From positions 33,802 to 97,801 of the forward strand of contig NZ_JAHYSG010000038.1 of NCBI RefSeq assembly GCF_022095675.1: a stretch of 64,000 nucleotides of DNA, read 5' to 3'. How positions within the stretch are numbered: the first letter of the stretch is position 1; each line of letters starts with the position of its first letter. Source of the DNA: Dactylosporangium sp. AC04546. Lineage in GTDB: Bacteria; Actinomycetota; Actinomycetes; Mycobacteriales; Micromonosporaceae. The translations under genes and the position numbers were made by a program. Below are positions 7,836 through 16,554 of the stretch, piece by piece. The notes beneath the pieces were generated by a model, which had not been told where the DNA came from, did no database searches, and was given only the letters and a program-made list of their open reading frames with translations.

Positions 7836-9434
7836 TCAGGCGGTGGTCGCGGCGACCTCCTCGGGGGTGAGGCGCGGCCGGACGGTCGCCGAGCGGGCGG
7901 CCGCCGCCGGTGGTGCCGGGTCCGCCGGGCGGCGGGTGTGCCAGTCCGTGACCGCCTGGTACGCCGCGCCGACCTCGAGCAGGCGGTCCTCCTCGTACGG
8001 GCCGGCGCCCAGGATCGCGCCGACCGGGACCGCCGGGTTCGCGCCCACCGGAGCGAAGCCGATCGGCAGGCCCAGCTCGGGCAGGCCCAGGATGTCGAAC
8101 GGCACCGGGCCGGTCTGCAGGAGCACGTCGCACGTGCTCAGGACGCCGTCGAGGACCTCGCGCAGCAGGTGGTGCTTGGCCCGCTGGCCGGTGATCCACT
8201 CGTCGCCCGACAGGAACAGGCCCTGCAGCCAGCTCAGCAGTGACACGCCGAACAGCTTCGGGTCCTGCTTGAGGTACGGCAGGAACGGCTCGGTCCGCTC
8301 GCTCAGGCGGATCGCGTTGAACGTGCCCGTCAGCAGACCCCAGTCGGCCGGATACGTCACGTCGACGAGCTTCGCGCCCGGGATCGCGGCGAGCGTGTCG
8401 AGGAGCGTCCGGCGCAGGGCGACCACCGCCGCGTTGCCGGTCAGGAAGTCCGGCGGGACGCCGATGGTCGTCGATCGCCGCAGTACCACCTTGCCCTTCT
8501 TCCGCACGGGCAGCGCGGCGGCGACGAGGTCGGGCACGGCGGGCAGGCCGAGGGTGCGCGCGTCGTTCGGGTCCGGGCCGGCCAGGACGGCGGTCATGAT
8601 GGCCGCGTCGAGCACGTCGCGGGCGAGCGGGCCGGAGTGGTCCCGGGTGTACGACAGGGGGATGATCCCGTAGATCGACGTGCGGCCCATCGTCGGCTTG
8701 AGGCCGGTGAGGTTCTGCTGGTTGGACGGGCCGACGATGCTGCCGCCGGTCTGGGTGCCGATCGACGAGCAGGCCAGGCGCCCGGCGACCGCCGTCGCGG
8801 GGCCGGTCGACGAGCCGCCGGGGTCGACCGACGGGTCCTGCGGCGTCCACGCGTTCACGGTGGTGACGGTGCCGTTGGGCAGGGTCGCCCGGGTGGTCGC
8901 CAGGGGGCCCATCTGGCCCTTGCCCACGACGATGCCGCCGGCGGCCTTGAGACGGGCGACGGCCGTCGCGTCGTACGGCGGCACGAAACCCTCGAACACG
9001 AACGAGTTGGCCGTGGTCTCGACGCCGGCCGTGAAGTAGTTGTCCTTGATGCACAGCGGGATCCCGGCCAGCGGCCCGCTGCGGCGCCGGTCGGCGGCCT
9101 TCGCGGCGTCCCGGGCGGCGTCGGCGGTGATCGCGTTGAACGCCTGGTACGTGGGCTCGAAGGCGGCGATCCGGGCCAGGTGCGCCTCGACGAGCTCGGT
9201 GGCGCTGGTCGCCCGGCGGCGCAGCAGCGTGACGGCCTCGGCGAGGGTGGCCTCGGTGAGGTCAGCGCGGGCCGCTGGCCGCACGTCGACGTCGGGCACC
9301 TCGACCGGGCGGCCCTGCTGGAACGCGGGCGCGGCGTGGGCCGCGGTCCACGGGATGGCGGTGGCGGCCACGGTACCGGCGGCGGCCGCGGCCGAGCCGG
9401 CCAGGAACACCCGGCGGTTCAGTCCCCGGCTCAC
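7836..9434 (-). CDS. Tat-exported amidase-signature family hydrolase
   Basis: 532 residues from GTG 9434, whose GTGA overlaps the stop of the upstream small gene. A Tat signal (NRRVFLAGSAAAAAGTVAAT) precedes an amidase-signature domain. The Ser-cisSer-Lys triad is visible as CIKDNYF (Lys), VDPGGSSTGPATAVA (cis-Ser region) and GTQTGGSIVGPS (nucleophile Ser). Such enzymes hydrolyse amide bonds in varied substrates; this one acts outside the membrane because of its Tat signal. The substrate is unknown. It forms a coupled two-gene operon with the 97-residue protein upstream. Confidence 0.88.
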   Translation of the reverse strand: MSRGLNRRVFLAGSAAAAAGTVAATAIPWTAAHAAPAFQQGRPVEVPDVDVRPAARADLTEATLAEAVTLLRRRATSATELVEAHLARIAAFEPTYQAFNAITADAARDAAKAADRRRSGPLAGIPLCIKDNYFTAGVETTANSFVFEGFVPPYDATAVARLKAAGGIVVGKGQMGPLATTRATLPNGTVTTVNAWTPQDPSVDPGGSSTGPATAVAGRLACSSIGTQTGGSIVGPSNQQNLTGLKPTMGRTSIYGIIPLSYTRDHSGPLARDVLDAAIMTAVLAGPDPNDARTLGLPAVPDLVAAALPVRKKGKVVLRRSTTIGVPPDFLTGNAAVVALRRTLLDTLAAIPGAKLVDVTYPADWGLLTGTFNAIRLSERTEPFLPYLKQDPKLFGVSLLSWLQGLFLSGDEWITGQRAKHHLLREVLDGVLSTCDVLLQTGPVPFDILGLPELGLPIGFAPVGANPAVPVGAILGAGPYEEDRLLEVGAAYQAVTDWHTRRPADPAPPAAAARSATVRPRLTPEEVAATTA

Positions 9435-9724
9435 CGCCCGCCCGCCTTTCCGGTCCACGCCTCGGTGATGGAGGGGTACTCCAGCGGCGCGGCGAGCTGC
9501 TGGCCGAGCGCGGCGTCGGCCGAGGGCCGCCAGCCGTTGACTGCGGCCGGGTTGGCAAGTAGGAACGACCGCAGCGACGCGAGGACCTGGGTCTGCGTGG
9601 GGACCCCGGTGGCGGGGTCGGGCTGGGCCGGCAGCAGGTTGAAGTCGATGCCGGAGATGGCGAGCCGGGCGACGATGAAGGCGTTGAGCTGATCGGTGGA
9701 CAATGAGGACGGGCCTACGGCCAT
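9431..9724 (-). CDS. Small protein coupled to the amidase
   Basis: 97 residues from ATG 9724, chosen because GGAGG lies 7 bases upstream; a longer reading from 9793 lacks this. The protein is soluble and largely helical (LSTDQLNAFIVARLAISGID, QTQVLASLRSFLLANPAAVN) with no signal peptide. Its TGA overlaps the GTG of the amidase, so translation is coupled and the two products probably work together. Its N-terminal part contains GIDFNLLP followed by a Pro-rich stretch. Small partners of this kind are often found with Tat-exported enzymes, but no family is recognised. Confidence 0.65.
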   Translation of the reverse strand: MAVGPSSLSTDQLNAFIVARLAISGIDFNLLPAQPDPATGVPTQTQVLASLRSFLLANPAAVNGWRPSADAALGQQLAAPLEYPSITEAWTGKAGGR

Positions 9725-9818
9725 GTTGGACCTCCGCGTGGTGGTGATGGCGGCGTTGAAGATCGCAACGCGCGGCCGTTTCCCGGCCACCACGCGGCCG
9801 TTACGATCCGGTTTCCCG

Positions 9819-10367
9819 TCAGTTCCCGGCGCGGCAGGTCCGATCGAAGTCGGCGTACCACGGGGTGCCGAACGACGGCACGGCGAGGGTCACCTTCGTC
9901 CACTGCCCGTTCCACGTGCCCGCCGACAGGTCGAGCGGCACGGCACCCACGTGCGCGTCCGAGCACGGTATCGTCGTGCTCACCGAGAACGAGACGCTCG
10001 CGCCCCGCTCGATCCGCTGCCTGGACCGGACCGTGAGGCCGGCGGCGTCCGGCGCGCCGGCGACCTCGACCGGCCGGGGCCCGCCGTTCGAGATCCAGAT
10101 CGTGCCGTCGATGGTCGCTCGGCCACCGCTGAACGTGCCGACGTCGAGGTCGGCGACGCCGGCGAAGAGCATGACCTCGCCCGCCTCCCGGGCGTCGTGC
10201 CGCGAGACCGTCAGGCGCCAGCCGGCGGCGGCGCCGGCCCCGGCGGCCAGCAGCGTCACCAGGACGACGACGAACAGCGGCACGCGCAGACCCGTCACGC
10301 GCCGCAGCCGGGGCAGGGGCAGCGACCGCCGGGGCGGCCGCGCGGGAGGCAGGTCGAGATCGATCAC
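9819..10367 (-). CDS. Membrane-anchored protein with extracytoplasmic beta domain
   Basis: 182 residues. A proline/arginine-rich cytoplasmic N-terminus (residues 1-28) is followed by one TM helix (29-50, VPLFVVVLVTLLAAGAGAAA) and a C-terminal domain predicted as beta sandwich (DGTIWISNGGPRPVEV... CSDAHVGAVPLDLS... DRTCRAGN) with two cysteines that could form a disulfide. It has no enzymatic motif. It is divergent from the secreted M15 peptidase gene. Confidence 0.6.
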   Translation of the reverse strand: MIDLDLPPARPPRRSLPLPRLRRVTGLRVPLFVVVLVTLLAAGAGAAAGWRLTVSRHDAREAGEVMLFAGVADLDVGTFSGGRATIDGTIWISNGGPRPVEVAGAPDAAGLTVRSRQRIERGASVSFSVSTTIPCSDAHVGAVPLDLSAGTWNGQWTKVTLAVPSFGTPWYADFDRTCRAGN

Positions 10368-10397
10368 CGCATCTGTCTACAGGATCGGCGCAAGTCA

Positions 10398-10426
10398 TTG
10401 TCAATAGATCGATAATTGCCCATACT
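10398..10426 (+). promoter_or_regulatory. Housekeeping-type promoter of the M15 peptidase gene
   Basis: TTGTCA (10398-10403), a 17-bp spacer and CATACT (10421-10426) match a -35/-10 pair. The GTG start at 10434 lies 7 bases after the -10 box, so the transcript should be leaderless; this decides the start codon against the upstream TTG at 10416. Confidence 0.65.
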
Positions 10427-10433
10427 TCGACGC

Positions 10434-11210
10434 GTGCACATCAGAATCGGCCGCCTGCTGGCCGCCGCCATGCTCACTCTCGGATGCACCGGCGTGACGC
10501 TCGTCGCGTCGGCGTCGCCCGCGCTCGCGGACGGCTGTTACACCTGGAGCGGCACGCTCTCGCAGGGCTCGTCCGGCGAGGCCGTCCGCCAGCTGCAGAT
10601 CCGCGTCGCCGGCTACCCCGGCTCCGGCGCGGTCCTCACCATCGACGGCGCGTTCGGCCCCGCGACCAAGGCCGCGGTGCAGCGCTTCCAGTCCGCCTAC
10701 GGCCTGACCGCCGACGGCGTCGCCGGCCCCGCGACGTTCAGCAAGATCTATGCGCTGCAGGACGACGACTGCACGCCGGTGAACTTCGCCTACGCCGAGC
10801 TGAACAACTGCAACAGCACCTGGGCCGGCGGCAATGTCAGCGCCGCGACGGCCAAGGCCAACGCGCTGGTCACGATGTGGAAGCTCCAGGCGCTCCGGCA
10901 CGCCCTGGGCGACCAGCCGATCCGCGTCACGAGCGGCTTCCGCAGCGCGGCCTGCAACAACGCCGTGGGCGGCGCGTCGAGCAGCCGGCACCTCTACGGC
11001 GACGCGGCCGACCTCGGCGCCGGCCCGCACAGCCTGTGCACCCTGGCCCAGGCCGCCCGCAACCACGGCTTCGCCGGCATCCTCGGCCCGGGGTACCCCG
11101 ACCACAACGACCACACGCACGTGGACGGCCGCCCGTCGCGGTTCTGGTCCGCCCCGAACTGCGGCGTGGCCAGCCTGACCGGTTCCCTCGACCCGCTCGG
11201 CGACAACTGA
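10434..11210 (+). CDS. Secreted D-Ala-D-Ala carboxypeptidase-like M15A metallopeptidase
   Basis: 258 residues. A signal peptide (to about residue 33, SPALADG) is followed by a peptidoglycan-binding domain type 1 (GSSGEAVRQLQIRVAG... FGPATKAAVQRFQ... ADGVAGPATF) and a peptidase M15A domain. The zinc-binding and catalytic residues are visible in SSRHLYGDAADL (His, Asp) and in DHNDHTHVDG (His). Two pairs of cysteines suggest disulfides, as in the Streptomyces albus G enzyme. It should trim peptide stems in the cell wall. It is a single gene, ending at a strong terminator. Confidence 0.9.
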   Translation: MHIRIGRLLAAAMLTLGCTGVTLVASASPALADGCYTWSGTLSQGSSGEAVRQLQIRVAGYPGSGAVLTIDGAFGPATKAAVQRFQSAYGLTADGVAGPATFSKIYALQDDDCTPVNFAYAELNNCNSTWAGGNVSAATAKANALVTMWKLQALRHALGDQPIRVTSGFRSAACNNAVGGASSSRHLYGDAADLGAGPHSLCTLAQAARNHGFAGILGPGYPDHNDHTHVDGRPSRFWSAPNCGVASLTGSLDPLGDN

Positions 11211-11220
11211 CGTTCCTCCG

Positions 11221-11250
11221 GCCGGGACGCGGTGGCGTCCGCGTCCCGGC
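11221..11250. terminator. Terminator between convergent genes
   Basis: Perfect 12-bp inverted repeat, GCCGGGACGCGG (11221-11232) and CCGCGTCCCGGC (11239-11250), with a 6-nt loop, 11 bases after the peptidase stop and facing the end of the ABC permease gene. Confidence 0.75.
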
Positions 11251-11284
11251 TACCCGTGCGCTCCGTGGAGGTCGGCCCGGGTGA

Positions 11285-13675
11285 CTACTCGGCGCGCAGT
11301 GCGGTCGAGGCGCGCGTGCGGCCGGCCCACGTGGCCGGGACCAGCGCGCCCAGCACCGCCAGTGCCACCCCGAGCAGGGCGCACACCGCCAGGACCGGCC
11401 AGCTGTAGACGTCGATGACGTCCGCCGGGATGCCGGTGCCGGCCGCGCCCGCGATCACCGGGAGCAGCCGGTGGTGCAGCAGGAGGCCGAGCGGCACCGC
11501 AAGCAGGCCGCCCACCAGGCCGACGACCGTCATCGACGCGATGACCATCAGCCGGACCTGGCCGGGGGTCATGCCGATCGACTTCAGCACGCCGATCTCG
11601 TGGACCCGGTCGCGGGTGTTGAGCACGACCGTGTTGAACACGCCCAGCGCGGCGACGGCGCTGAGCAGCGTCGCCAGCGTCACCACCAGGCCGATCATCA
11701 GGGTCAGCGTCTCGCTGCCGGACCCCTCGGCCGCCGCGACCGGGATCACCGCGTTCGAGCCGACGGCCTCGTCGAGCGTCTTGGCGTAGGCGTACGGGTC
11801 GGTGCCGGAGGTCAGGGCGACCTCGAAGCGGTTCGGGCCGGACGCCTTGATCAGGGTGCCGAGCGAGGCGCGGTCCATGATCAGCGTCGGGTCACCGGCG
11901 CGGCTGAACGCCTCGCCGACGATCTTCACGCGCAGCTGGCCCTGGTCGGTGCTGACGGTGATCGTGTCGCCGACCCGGGTGCCGGTGAGGCTCAGCATGC
12001 GCGAGCCGGCGACGGCCTCCCCCGCACCCGCATACCAGCGGCCGCTGATCAGCGGGTACCCCGTCCAGGTCGCGTCGCCGTCGTAGGCCTCGACCTCGAC
12101 CGGCTCCGCGAGGCCGGCCATCGTGACCTCGGTCCGCGTCAGCCCGACGACGCGGGCCGTGCCGGGCTGCGCCTCGATCGTCCGGCGCACCGCGGCGGGG
12201 TCGACCGGGTCGAGGGTCTCGCCCGGCTTCGGGCCGCCGGCCGGCATCATGACCCGCCCCTCGCCCTCCGGCGCGGCGCTGAGGACGTCGACGACGACCT
12301 GCACCGAGCCGGTCCGCGCGAAGTGCTCCTTGACGACGCCGAACGAGGTGGACAGCCCGATGGCGAGGACCACCGTCATCGCCCCTAGCAGCACGGCGAC
12401 GACCGTCATCGCCGAGCGGCCGGGCCGGGCGAACGGGGTGCCGAGGCCGAAGCTGACCGGCCGGGGCAGCGTCGTGGCGGCGAGCAGGCGGCGGATGCGG
12501 TACCCCCGGCCCGACCGCGGCGCCCGCCCGACCGCGACGGCCTGCGTGGCCGACAGCCGCCCGGCCCGCGTGGCCGGCACGACCGCGGCCAGCCCGACGA
12601 GCAGCGGCACGGCGACCAGCGCGGCGAGGCTCAGCCACAGCGGCACGATGCGGGCGCCCGGGATGCCGTACGCCTCCTCGGTCTGGGACAGCAGCGGCAG
12701 CGCCAGCAGGTTGCCGAGCAGCACCCCGAGCGCCGCCGCCGGCAGCCCGACGAGCATCGCCTGACCGGCGTAGACGGCGACGACCTGCCGGGGCGTGTAC
12801 CCGAGCGACTTGAGCACGCCGATCGTGCGGTACCCGGAGACGACCGCCCCGCCGACGACGTTGGCGACGATGAGCACCGACATGATCAGGCCGAGGACGG
12901 CGAACGCGACCACGAACGGGACCATCGTGGCGATGTTGCCGTTCACCTCCAGGCGCACGGCGTGATAGCGGGCGGAGCCCGTGACGGCGTCGGCCGGCAG
13001 GGAGGCGGTCGCGGTGGCCAGGGCGTCGCGTACCGCGTCGTCGGTGCCGGCGGACGCGAAGCGGTACAGCATCTGCCGCCCGGTCTCGGCCCCGGCCGCC
13101 TGGAGCACGTCGGTCTGGCTCGGCCACACCCACGCCTGGGCGGTCCCGGTCACCGAGGCGGCGAACCCGACGAGCCTCAGCTTGGGCTGGCTGGCACCGT
13201 TCGGGAGCACCCCGATGCCGACCTCGTCGCCGACCTTCAGCCGGGGGCTCCTGATCTGGGCGGACAGCACGATCTGCCCGGGGCCGGTCAGCCACCCGCC
13301 GTCGACGATCTCGAGCTTGTCGACGGCGGGAGTCGCCTCGGACCGCCCGGCGATGTCGACCTTCGGGCCGCGCCCGCCGTCGATGAGCACCGACGCCTTG
13401 ACCGTGTCGTAGGGGCCGGCGGCCGCGGTGACCCCGCTCGCGGTGGCCGTCCCCCGCAGCGCGTCGGCGGTGACCTTCGCCGGGTCGTAGGCGACCGCCG
13501 CGTGGGCGCCCTGCTGGCGGGCGAAGGCCCGGTCGAACGGGCCGGTGGAGGTGGCGATGAGCCCGGCGGCGAGGACGCCGGTGGCGCTGGCCAGCAGTAC
13601 CACCAGGCCGATGACGACGCTCTGGAGCCGGCGGCGGCGCACGGCGGCGGTCGCCGCGCGCACGACGGCCCTCAC
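11285..13675 (-). CDS. FtsX/MacB-type ABC transporter permease
   Basis: 796 residues from GTG 13675, which overlaps the stop of the ATPase gene by 4 bases (GTGA). It has the layout of large actinobacterial FtsX-like permeases: an N-terminal TM, a large extracellular domain, three TMs (about 258-380, including GYRTIGVLKSLGYTPRQVVA), a second TM and extracellular domain, and three final TMs with the matching motif VHEIGVLKSIGMTPGQVRL. It works with the adjacent ATPase to move or extract lipids, peptides or antibiotics at the membrane. Divergent placement next to a two-component system suggests induction by cell-envelope stress. Confidence 0.9.
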   Translation of the reverse strand: MRAVVRAATAAVRRRRLQSVVIGLVVLLASATGVLAAGLIATSTGPFDRAFARQQGAHAAVAYDPAKVTADALRGTATASGVTAAAGPYDTVKASVLIDGGRGPKVDIAGRSEATPAVDKLEIVDGGWLTGPGQIVLSAQIRSPRLKVGDEVGIGVLPNGASQPKLRLVGFAASVTGTAQAWVWPSQTDVLQAAGAETGRQMLYRFASAGTDDAVRDALATATASLPADAVTGSARYHAVRLEVNGNIATMVPFVVAFAVLGLIMSVLIVANVVGGAVVSGYRTIGVLKSLGYTPRQVVAVYAGQAMLVGLPAAALGVLLGNLLALPLLSQTEEAYGIPGARIVPLWLSLAALVAVPLLVGLAAVVPATRAGRLSATQAVAVGRAPRSGRGYRIRRLLAATTLPRPVSFGLGTPFARPGRSAMTVVAVLLGAMTVVLAIGLSTSFGVVKEHFARTGSVQVVVDVLSAAPEGEGRVMMPAGGPKPGETLDPVDPAAVRRTIEAQPGTARVVGLTRTEVTMAGLAEPVEVEAYDGDATWTGYPLISGRWYAGAGEAVAGSRMLSLTGTRVGDTITVSTDQGQLRVKIVGEAFSRAGDPTLIMDRASLGTLIKASGPNRFEVALTSGTDPYAYAKTLDEAVGSNAVIPVAAAEGSGSETLTLMIGLVVTLATLLSAVAALGVFNTVVLNTRDRVHEIGVLKSIGMTPGQVRLMVIASMTVVGLVGGLLAVPLGLLLHHRLLPVIAGAAGTGIPADVIDVYSWPVLAVCALLGVALAVLGALVPATWAGRTRASTALRAE

Positions 13676-14337
13676 GCCAGCTTCCCGTCGTGCAGCGTGA
13701 CCGTGCGGGTCGCGCAGTGGTCGGCGAGGGCGGCGTCGTGGGTGACCAGCAGCAGGGTCTGCCCGTCGTGGTTGAGCTCGCGCAGCAGCTCGGCGACGCG
13801 GGCGCCGGAGTCGGTGTCGACGGCCCCGGTCGGCTCATCGGCGAGCAGCAGCGGCGGCCGGTTGACCAGGGCGCGGGCAATCGCGACCCGCTGCCGCTCG
13901 CCCCCGGAGAGGCGGGCCGGGTACGCGTCGGCGCGGTGCGCGATGCCGAGCGCGTCGAGCAGCTCGCCGGCCCGGGCCAGGGCCGCCTTCCGGGGCATGC
14001 CGGCCAGCTGCGCCGGCAGCAGCACGTTGTCCCGCGCGGTGAGGTCGTCGAGGAGGTGGAAGAACTGGAACACGATCCCGATGTGCCGGCGGCGGAACCG
14101 GGCGAGCCCGGTCTCGGACAGCTTGCCCAGGTCGGTGCCGGCCACCTCGACCTTGCCCTCGGTCGGCCGGTCCAGGCCCGCGACCAGGTTCAGCAGGGTC
14201 GACTTGCCGCTGCCGGACGGCCCCATCACGGCGACCGCCTCCCCCGGCGCGATGTCGAGGTCGACCCCGTCGAGGGCCGGCAGCCCGGCCTGCTCGTAGC
14301 GCTTTCCGGCGGCCCGCAGCCGCACCACGTCAGTCAT
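13672..14337 (-). CDS. ABC transporter ATP-binding protein (MacB/LolD type)
   Basis: 221 residues from ATG 14337; 12 extra codons upstream are open but unlikely. Walker A GPSGSGKST, Q-loop IVFQFFHLLDDLT, signature LSGGERQRVAIARAL, Walker B LLLADEPTGAVD and the H-loop VTHD are all intact. It is the energy-coupling subunit for the FtsX-like permease encoded next, with a 4-base overlap. The intergenic 151 bp to the divergent kinase must hold both promoters. Confidence 0.95.
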   Translation of the reverse strand: MTDVVRLRAAGKRYEQAGLPALDGVDLDIAPGEAVAVMGPSGSGKSTLLNLVAGLDRPTEGKVEVAGTDLGKLSETGLARFRRRHIGIVFQFFHLLDDLTARDNVLLPAQLAGMPRKAALARAGELLDALGIAHRADAYPARLSGGERQRVAIARALVNRPPLLLADEPTGAVDTDSGARVAELLRELNHDGQTLLLVTHDAALADHCATRTVTLHDGKLA

Positions 14338-14488
14338 GCCGGGACCGTACGGAGCGCGGGCCGAACCGGACATCCGGCGCGAGATCGGTCCGCGGTACCT
14401 CGCTGCGATGACGCGCCGCGGATCTCATCCTCGCGATGTAGGTGGCGGGGCCGACGCCGCCGCCCGCGACAGCCAGCACAATGTGCTG

Positions 14489-15721
14489 ATGATGGACCGG
14501 CTCTCGCGCATCCGGTGGCCGGACGTCGCGCTGGCCGTCGTCCTCGCCGCCCTCTCCGTCTGGTGGACGGTCCACGCCAGCCGCGGCGACGTGCCGGCGA
14601 TGCCGTTCCAGGACTTCCACGACGGGCCGGTCCGGCCGGTCCCGCCCGGCGCGTTCATCGTCCAGGAGGACGACCAGAGCATCGGCCGCGAGATCGTGCT
14701 CAACCTGCTCATCACGCTCGCCGTCGTGCTGCGCAGGATCTGGCCGCTGTCGGTGGTGCTCGTGCAGTTCACCGCGATCCTGGCCTTCGAGAACGGCGCC
14801 GACCTGGTGACCACGGTCGCCACCCTCATCGGGGTGTACTCCGTGTGCCTCTACGGCCGGTCGACCGCGCTGTCGCTCGGGGTCCTGGCGGTGCTCGCGA
14901 CGATCACGACGCTCGCCTTCGACAACACCACCCCGCAGCTGCCCGACTGGGCCGGCGTCTTCGCCCTGGTCGCCCCGATCGGCCTGCTCGGCGTCACGGT
15001 CCGGGCCGCGCGGATCCGGGCCGAGACCGCCCACCAGCGGGCCGAGGCCCTCGAACGCGGCCAGGAGGCGGCCACCCGGCTGGCCGTCGCCCAGGAGCGC
15101 GCCCGCATCGCCCGGGAGCTGCACGACGTGGTCAGCCACCACGTGAGCGTGATGACGATCCAGGCCGGGGCGGCCGGGAAGGTCATCGACACGCGGCCCG
15201 AGCTGGCCCGGGACGCGCTGACGGCGATCGAGGCGAGCGGCCGCGAGACGATGACCGAGCTGCGCCACCTGCTCGGCGTGCTGAGCCCCGGTCCGGACGA
15301 CGACCTGCTGCACCCGCAGCCGGGCCTCGACCAGCTCGACGCCCTCGTCGACAACGTGCGGCGGGCCGGCCAGCCGGTGCAGGTGCACCGCGAGCCGGTG
15401 ACGCTGCCGCGCGGCACCGACCTGACCGCGTACCGGGTCGTGCAGGAGGCCCTCACCAACGCGCTGCGGCACGCGCCCGGCGCCCGGACGGAGATCACGA
15501 TCGACGTGGTGGACACGACGGTGGACATCGAGGTGCGCAACGATCCGCCGCCGCCCGGGGTGACCCCGGCCTCGACGGGCAGCGGCACGGGCCTGGTCGG
15601 GCTGGCCGAGCGGCTGCGGCTCTACGGCGGGACGCTGGAGGCCGGCCCCCGCCCCACGGGCGGCTTCCGGGTCCGCGCCAGCATCCCGCTCGACGCGAAC
15701 CTCCCGGCAGGTGCGGCATGA
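14489..15721 (+). CDS. Sensor histidine kinase (HisKA_3 family)
   Basis: About 410 residues; ATG 14489 or 14492 was preferred, while ATG 14408 would add 27 polar residues. Two clusters of TM helices at the N-terminus (DVALAVVLAALSVWW, and four helices at about 60-170) carry a short loop, so the sensor is intramembrane or small extracellular. A HisKA_3 dimerisation helix follows (RARIARELHDVVSHHVSVM, phospho-His) and a HATPase domain (YRVVQEALTNALRHAPG; GSGTGLVGLAERLRLYGG). It pairs with the next-gene regulator. Linkage to the divergent FtsX-type exporter fits antibiotic or cell-wall stress sensing. Confidence 0.9.
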   Translation: MMDRLSRIRWPDVALAVVLAALSVWWTVHASRGDVPAMPFQDFHDGPVRPVPPGAFIVQEDDQSIGREIVLNLLITLAVVLRRIWPLSVVLVQFTAILAFENGADLVTTVATLIGVYSVCLYGRSTALSLGVLAVLATITTLAFDNTTPQLPDWAGVFALVAPIGLLGVTVRAARIRAETAHQRAEALERGQEAATRLAVAQERARIARELHDVVSHHVSVMTIQAGAAGKVIDTRPELARDALTAIEASGRETMTELRHLLGVLSPGPDDDLLHPQPGLDQLDALVDNVRRAGQPVQVHREPVTLPRGTDLTAYRVVQEALTNALRHAPGARTEITIDVVDTTVDIEVRNDPPPPGVTPASTGSGTGLVGLAERLRLYGGTLEAGPRPTGGFRVRASIPLDANLPAGAA

Positions 15722-15804
15722 CCGGTTCGGAGCGAAGCGGAGAGGCCGGTCATCATGGGCTCAGTTTGGAAGGCATGCGGCCGGAGCGAAGCGGAGGCCG
15801 CATG
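15718..15804 (+). repeat. Two tandem REP-like hairpins at the kinase/regulator junction
   Basis: Hairpin 1: ATGACCGG (15718-15725) pairs with CCGGTCAT (15746-15753). Hairpin 2: CATGCGGCC (15774-15782) pairs with GGCCGCATG (15796-15804). Both loops contain the same core, GGAGCGAAGCGGAG (15729-15742 and 15783-15796). The first stem starts in the kinase stop codon; the second ends with the regulator start codon. Confidence 0.75.
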
Positions 15805-16482
15805 ACGCGGGTGGTCATTGCCGATGACCAGGCGCTCGTCCGCACCGGGTTCACGATGATCCTGGTCGCGGCCGGGATCGAGGTCGTCGGCGAGGCGTCG
15901 GACGGCGAGGAGGCGATCTCAGCGGTACGGCGGGAGCGCCCGGACGTCGTCCTGATGGACATCCGCATGCCCCGCCTCGACGGCCTGGAGGCCACCCGCC
16001 GCCTCCTGGAGGACCGCCCCACGACGACCGCCGGGCAGCCCACGCGGGTGCTCATCCTGACGACGTTCGATCTCGACCAGTACGTCTACGCCGCCCTCAC
16101 CGCCGGGGCCAGCGGCTTCCTGCTCAAGGACGTCACCCCCGACCACCTCGTCCACGCCGTCCGGCTGGTGCGCGACGGCGACGCCCTGCTCGCCCCGACG
16201 ATCACGCGCCGCCTGGTCGAGCGCTTCGCCCGCGCCGGCACCGAGGCGTCGGCCCTGCACCGCGACCTGGCCGCGCTGACCCCGCGCGAGGTCGAGGTGC
16301 TGACCCTGCTCGGCCGCGGCCTGAGCAACCCGGAGCTGGCGGCGGCGCTGCAGCTCAGCGAGGCCACGGTGAAGACCCACGTGACGCACATCCTGACCAA
16401 GCTGCACCTGCGCGACCGCGTCCAGGCGGTCGTCGTCGCTTACGAGACCGGCCTGATCACCCCCAACAGCCGTCCTGACTAG
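15802..16482 (+). CDS. NarL/LuxR-family response regulator
   Basis: 226 residues. Receiver domain 1-120: acidic pocket ADDQ, phospho-acceptor Asp in PDVVLMDIRMPRLDG, Thr in LTTFD and Lys in FLLKD. The C-terminal LuxR-type HTH (about 160-220) reads LTPREVEVLTLLGRGLSNPE and VKTHVTHILTKL. It is the partner of the kinase just upstream and is likely to control the divergent ABC exporter. The start ATG is the last codon base of a hairpin stem, so its translation may depend on melting of that structure. Confidence 0.93.
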   Translation: MTRVVIADDQALVRTGFTMILVAAGIEVVGEASDGEEAISAVRRERPDVVLMDIRMPRLDGLEATRRLLEDRPTTTAGQPTRVLILTTFDLDQYVYAALTAGASGFLLKDVTPDHLVHAVRLVRDGDALLAPTITRRLVERFARAGTEASALHRDLAALTPREVEVLTLLGRGLSNPELAAALQLSEATVKTHVTHILTKLHLRDRVQAVVVAYETGLITPNSRPD

Positions 16483-16540
16483 GTCTTTCGTCCCGTCGCG
16501 GGCGGGGCGTCGGACCGTGTCCGGGCGGGATGTGCGGCCG

Positions 16541-16546
16541 TAGCGT
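16541..16546 (+). promoter_or_regulatory. -10 box for a leaderless transcript
   Basis: TAGCGT lies 8 bases before the GTG start at 16555, and no Shine-Dalgarno sequence is present; this is the actinobacterial TANNNT arrangement for leaderless mRNA. Confidence 0.45.
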
Positions 16547-16554
16547 CACCAGCC

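Noticed and set aside
4045..9054. A 1669-codon open frame on the minus strand across the sigma fusion, membrane protein and amidase genes
   Set aside because: It is antisense to the sigma-lyase fusion and the membrane protein and out of frame with the amidase. Its sequence is Arg/Gly/Pro-biased, typical of shadow frames in high-GC DNA.
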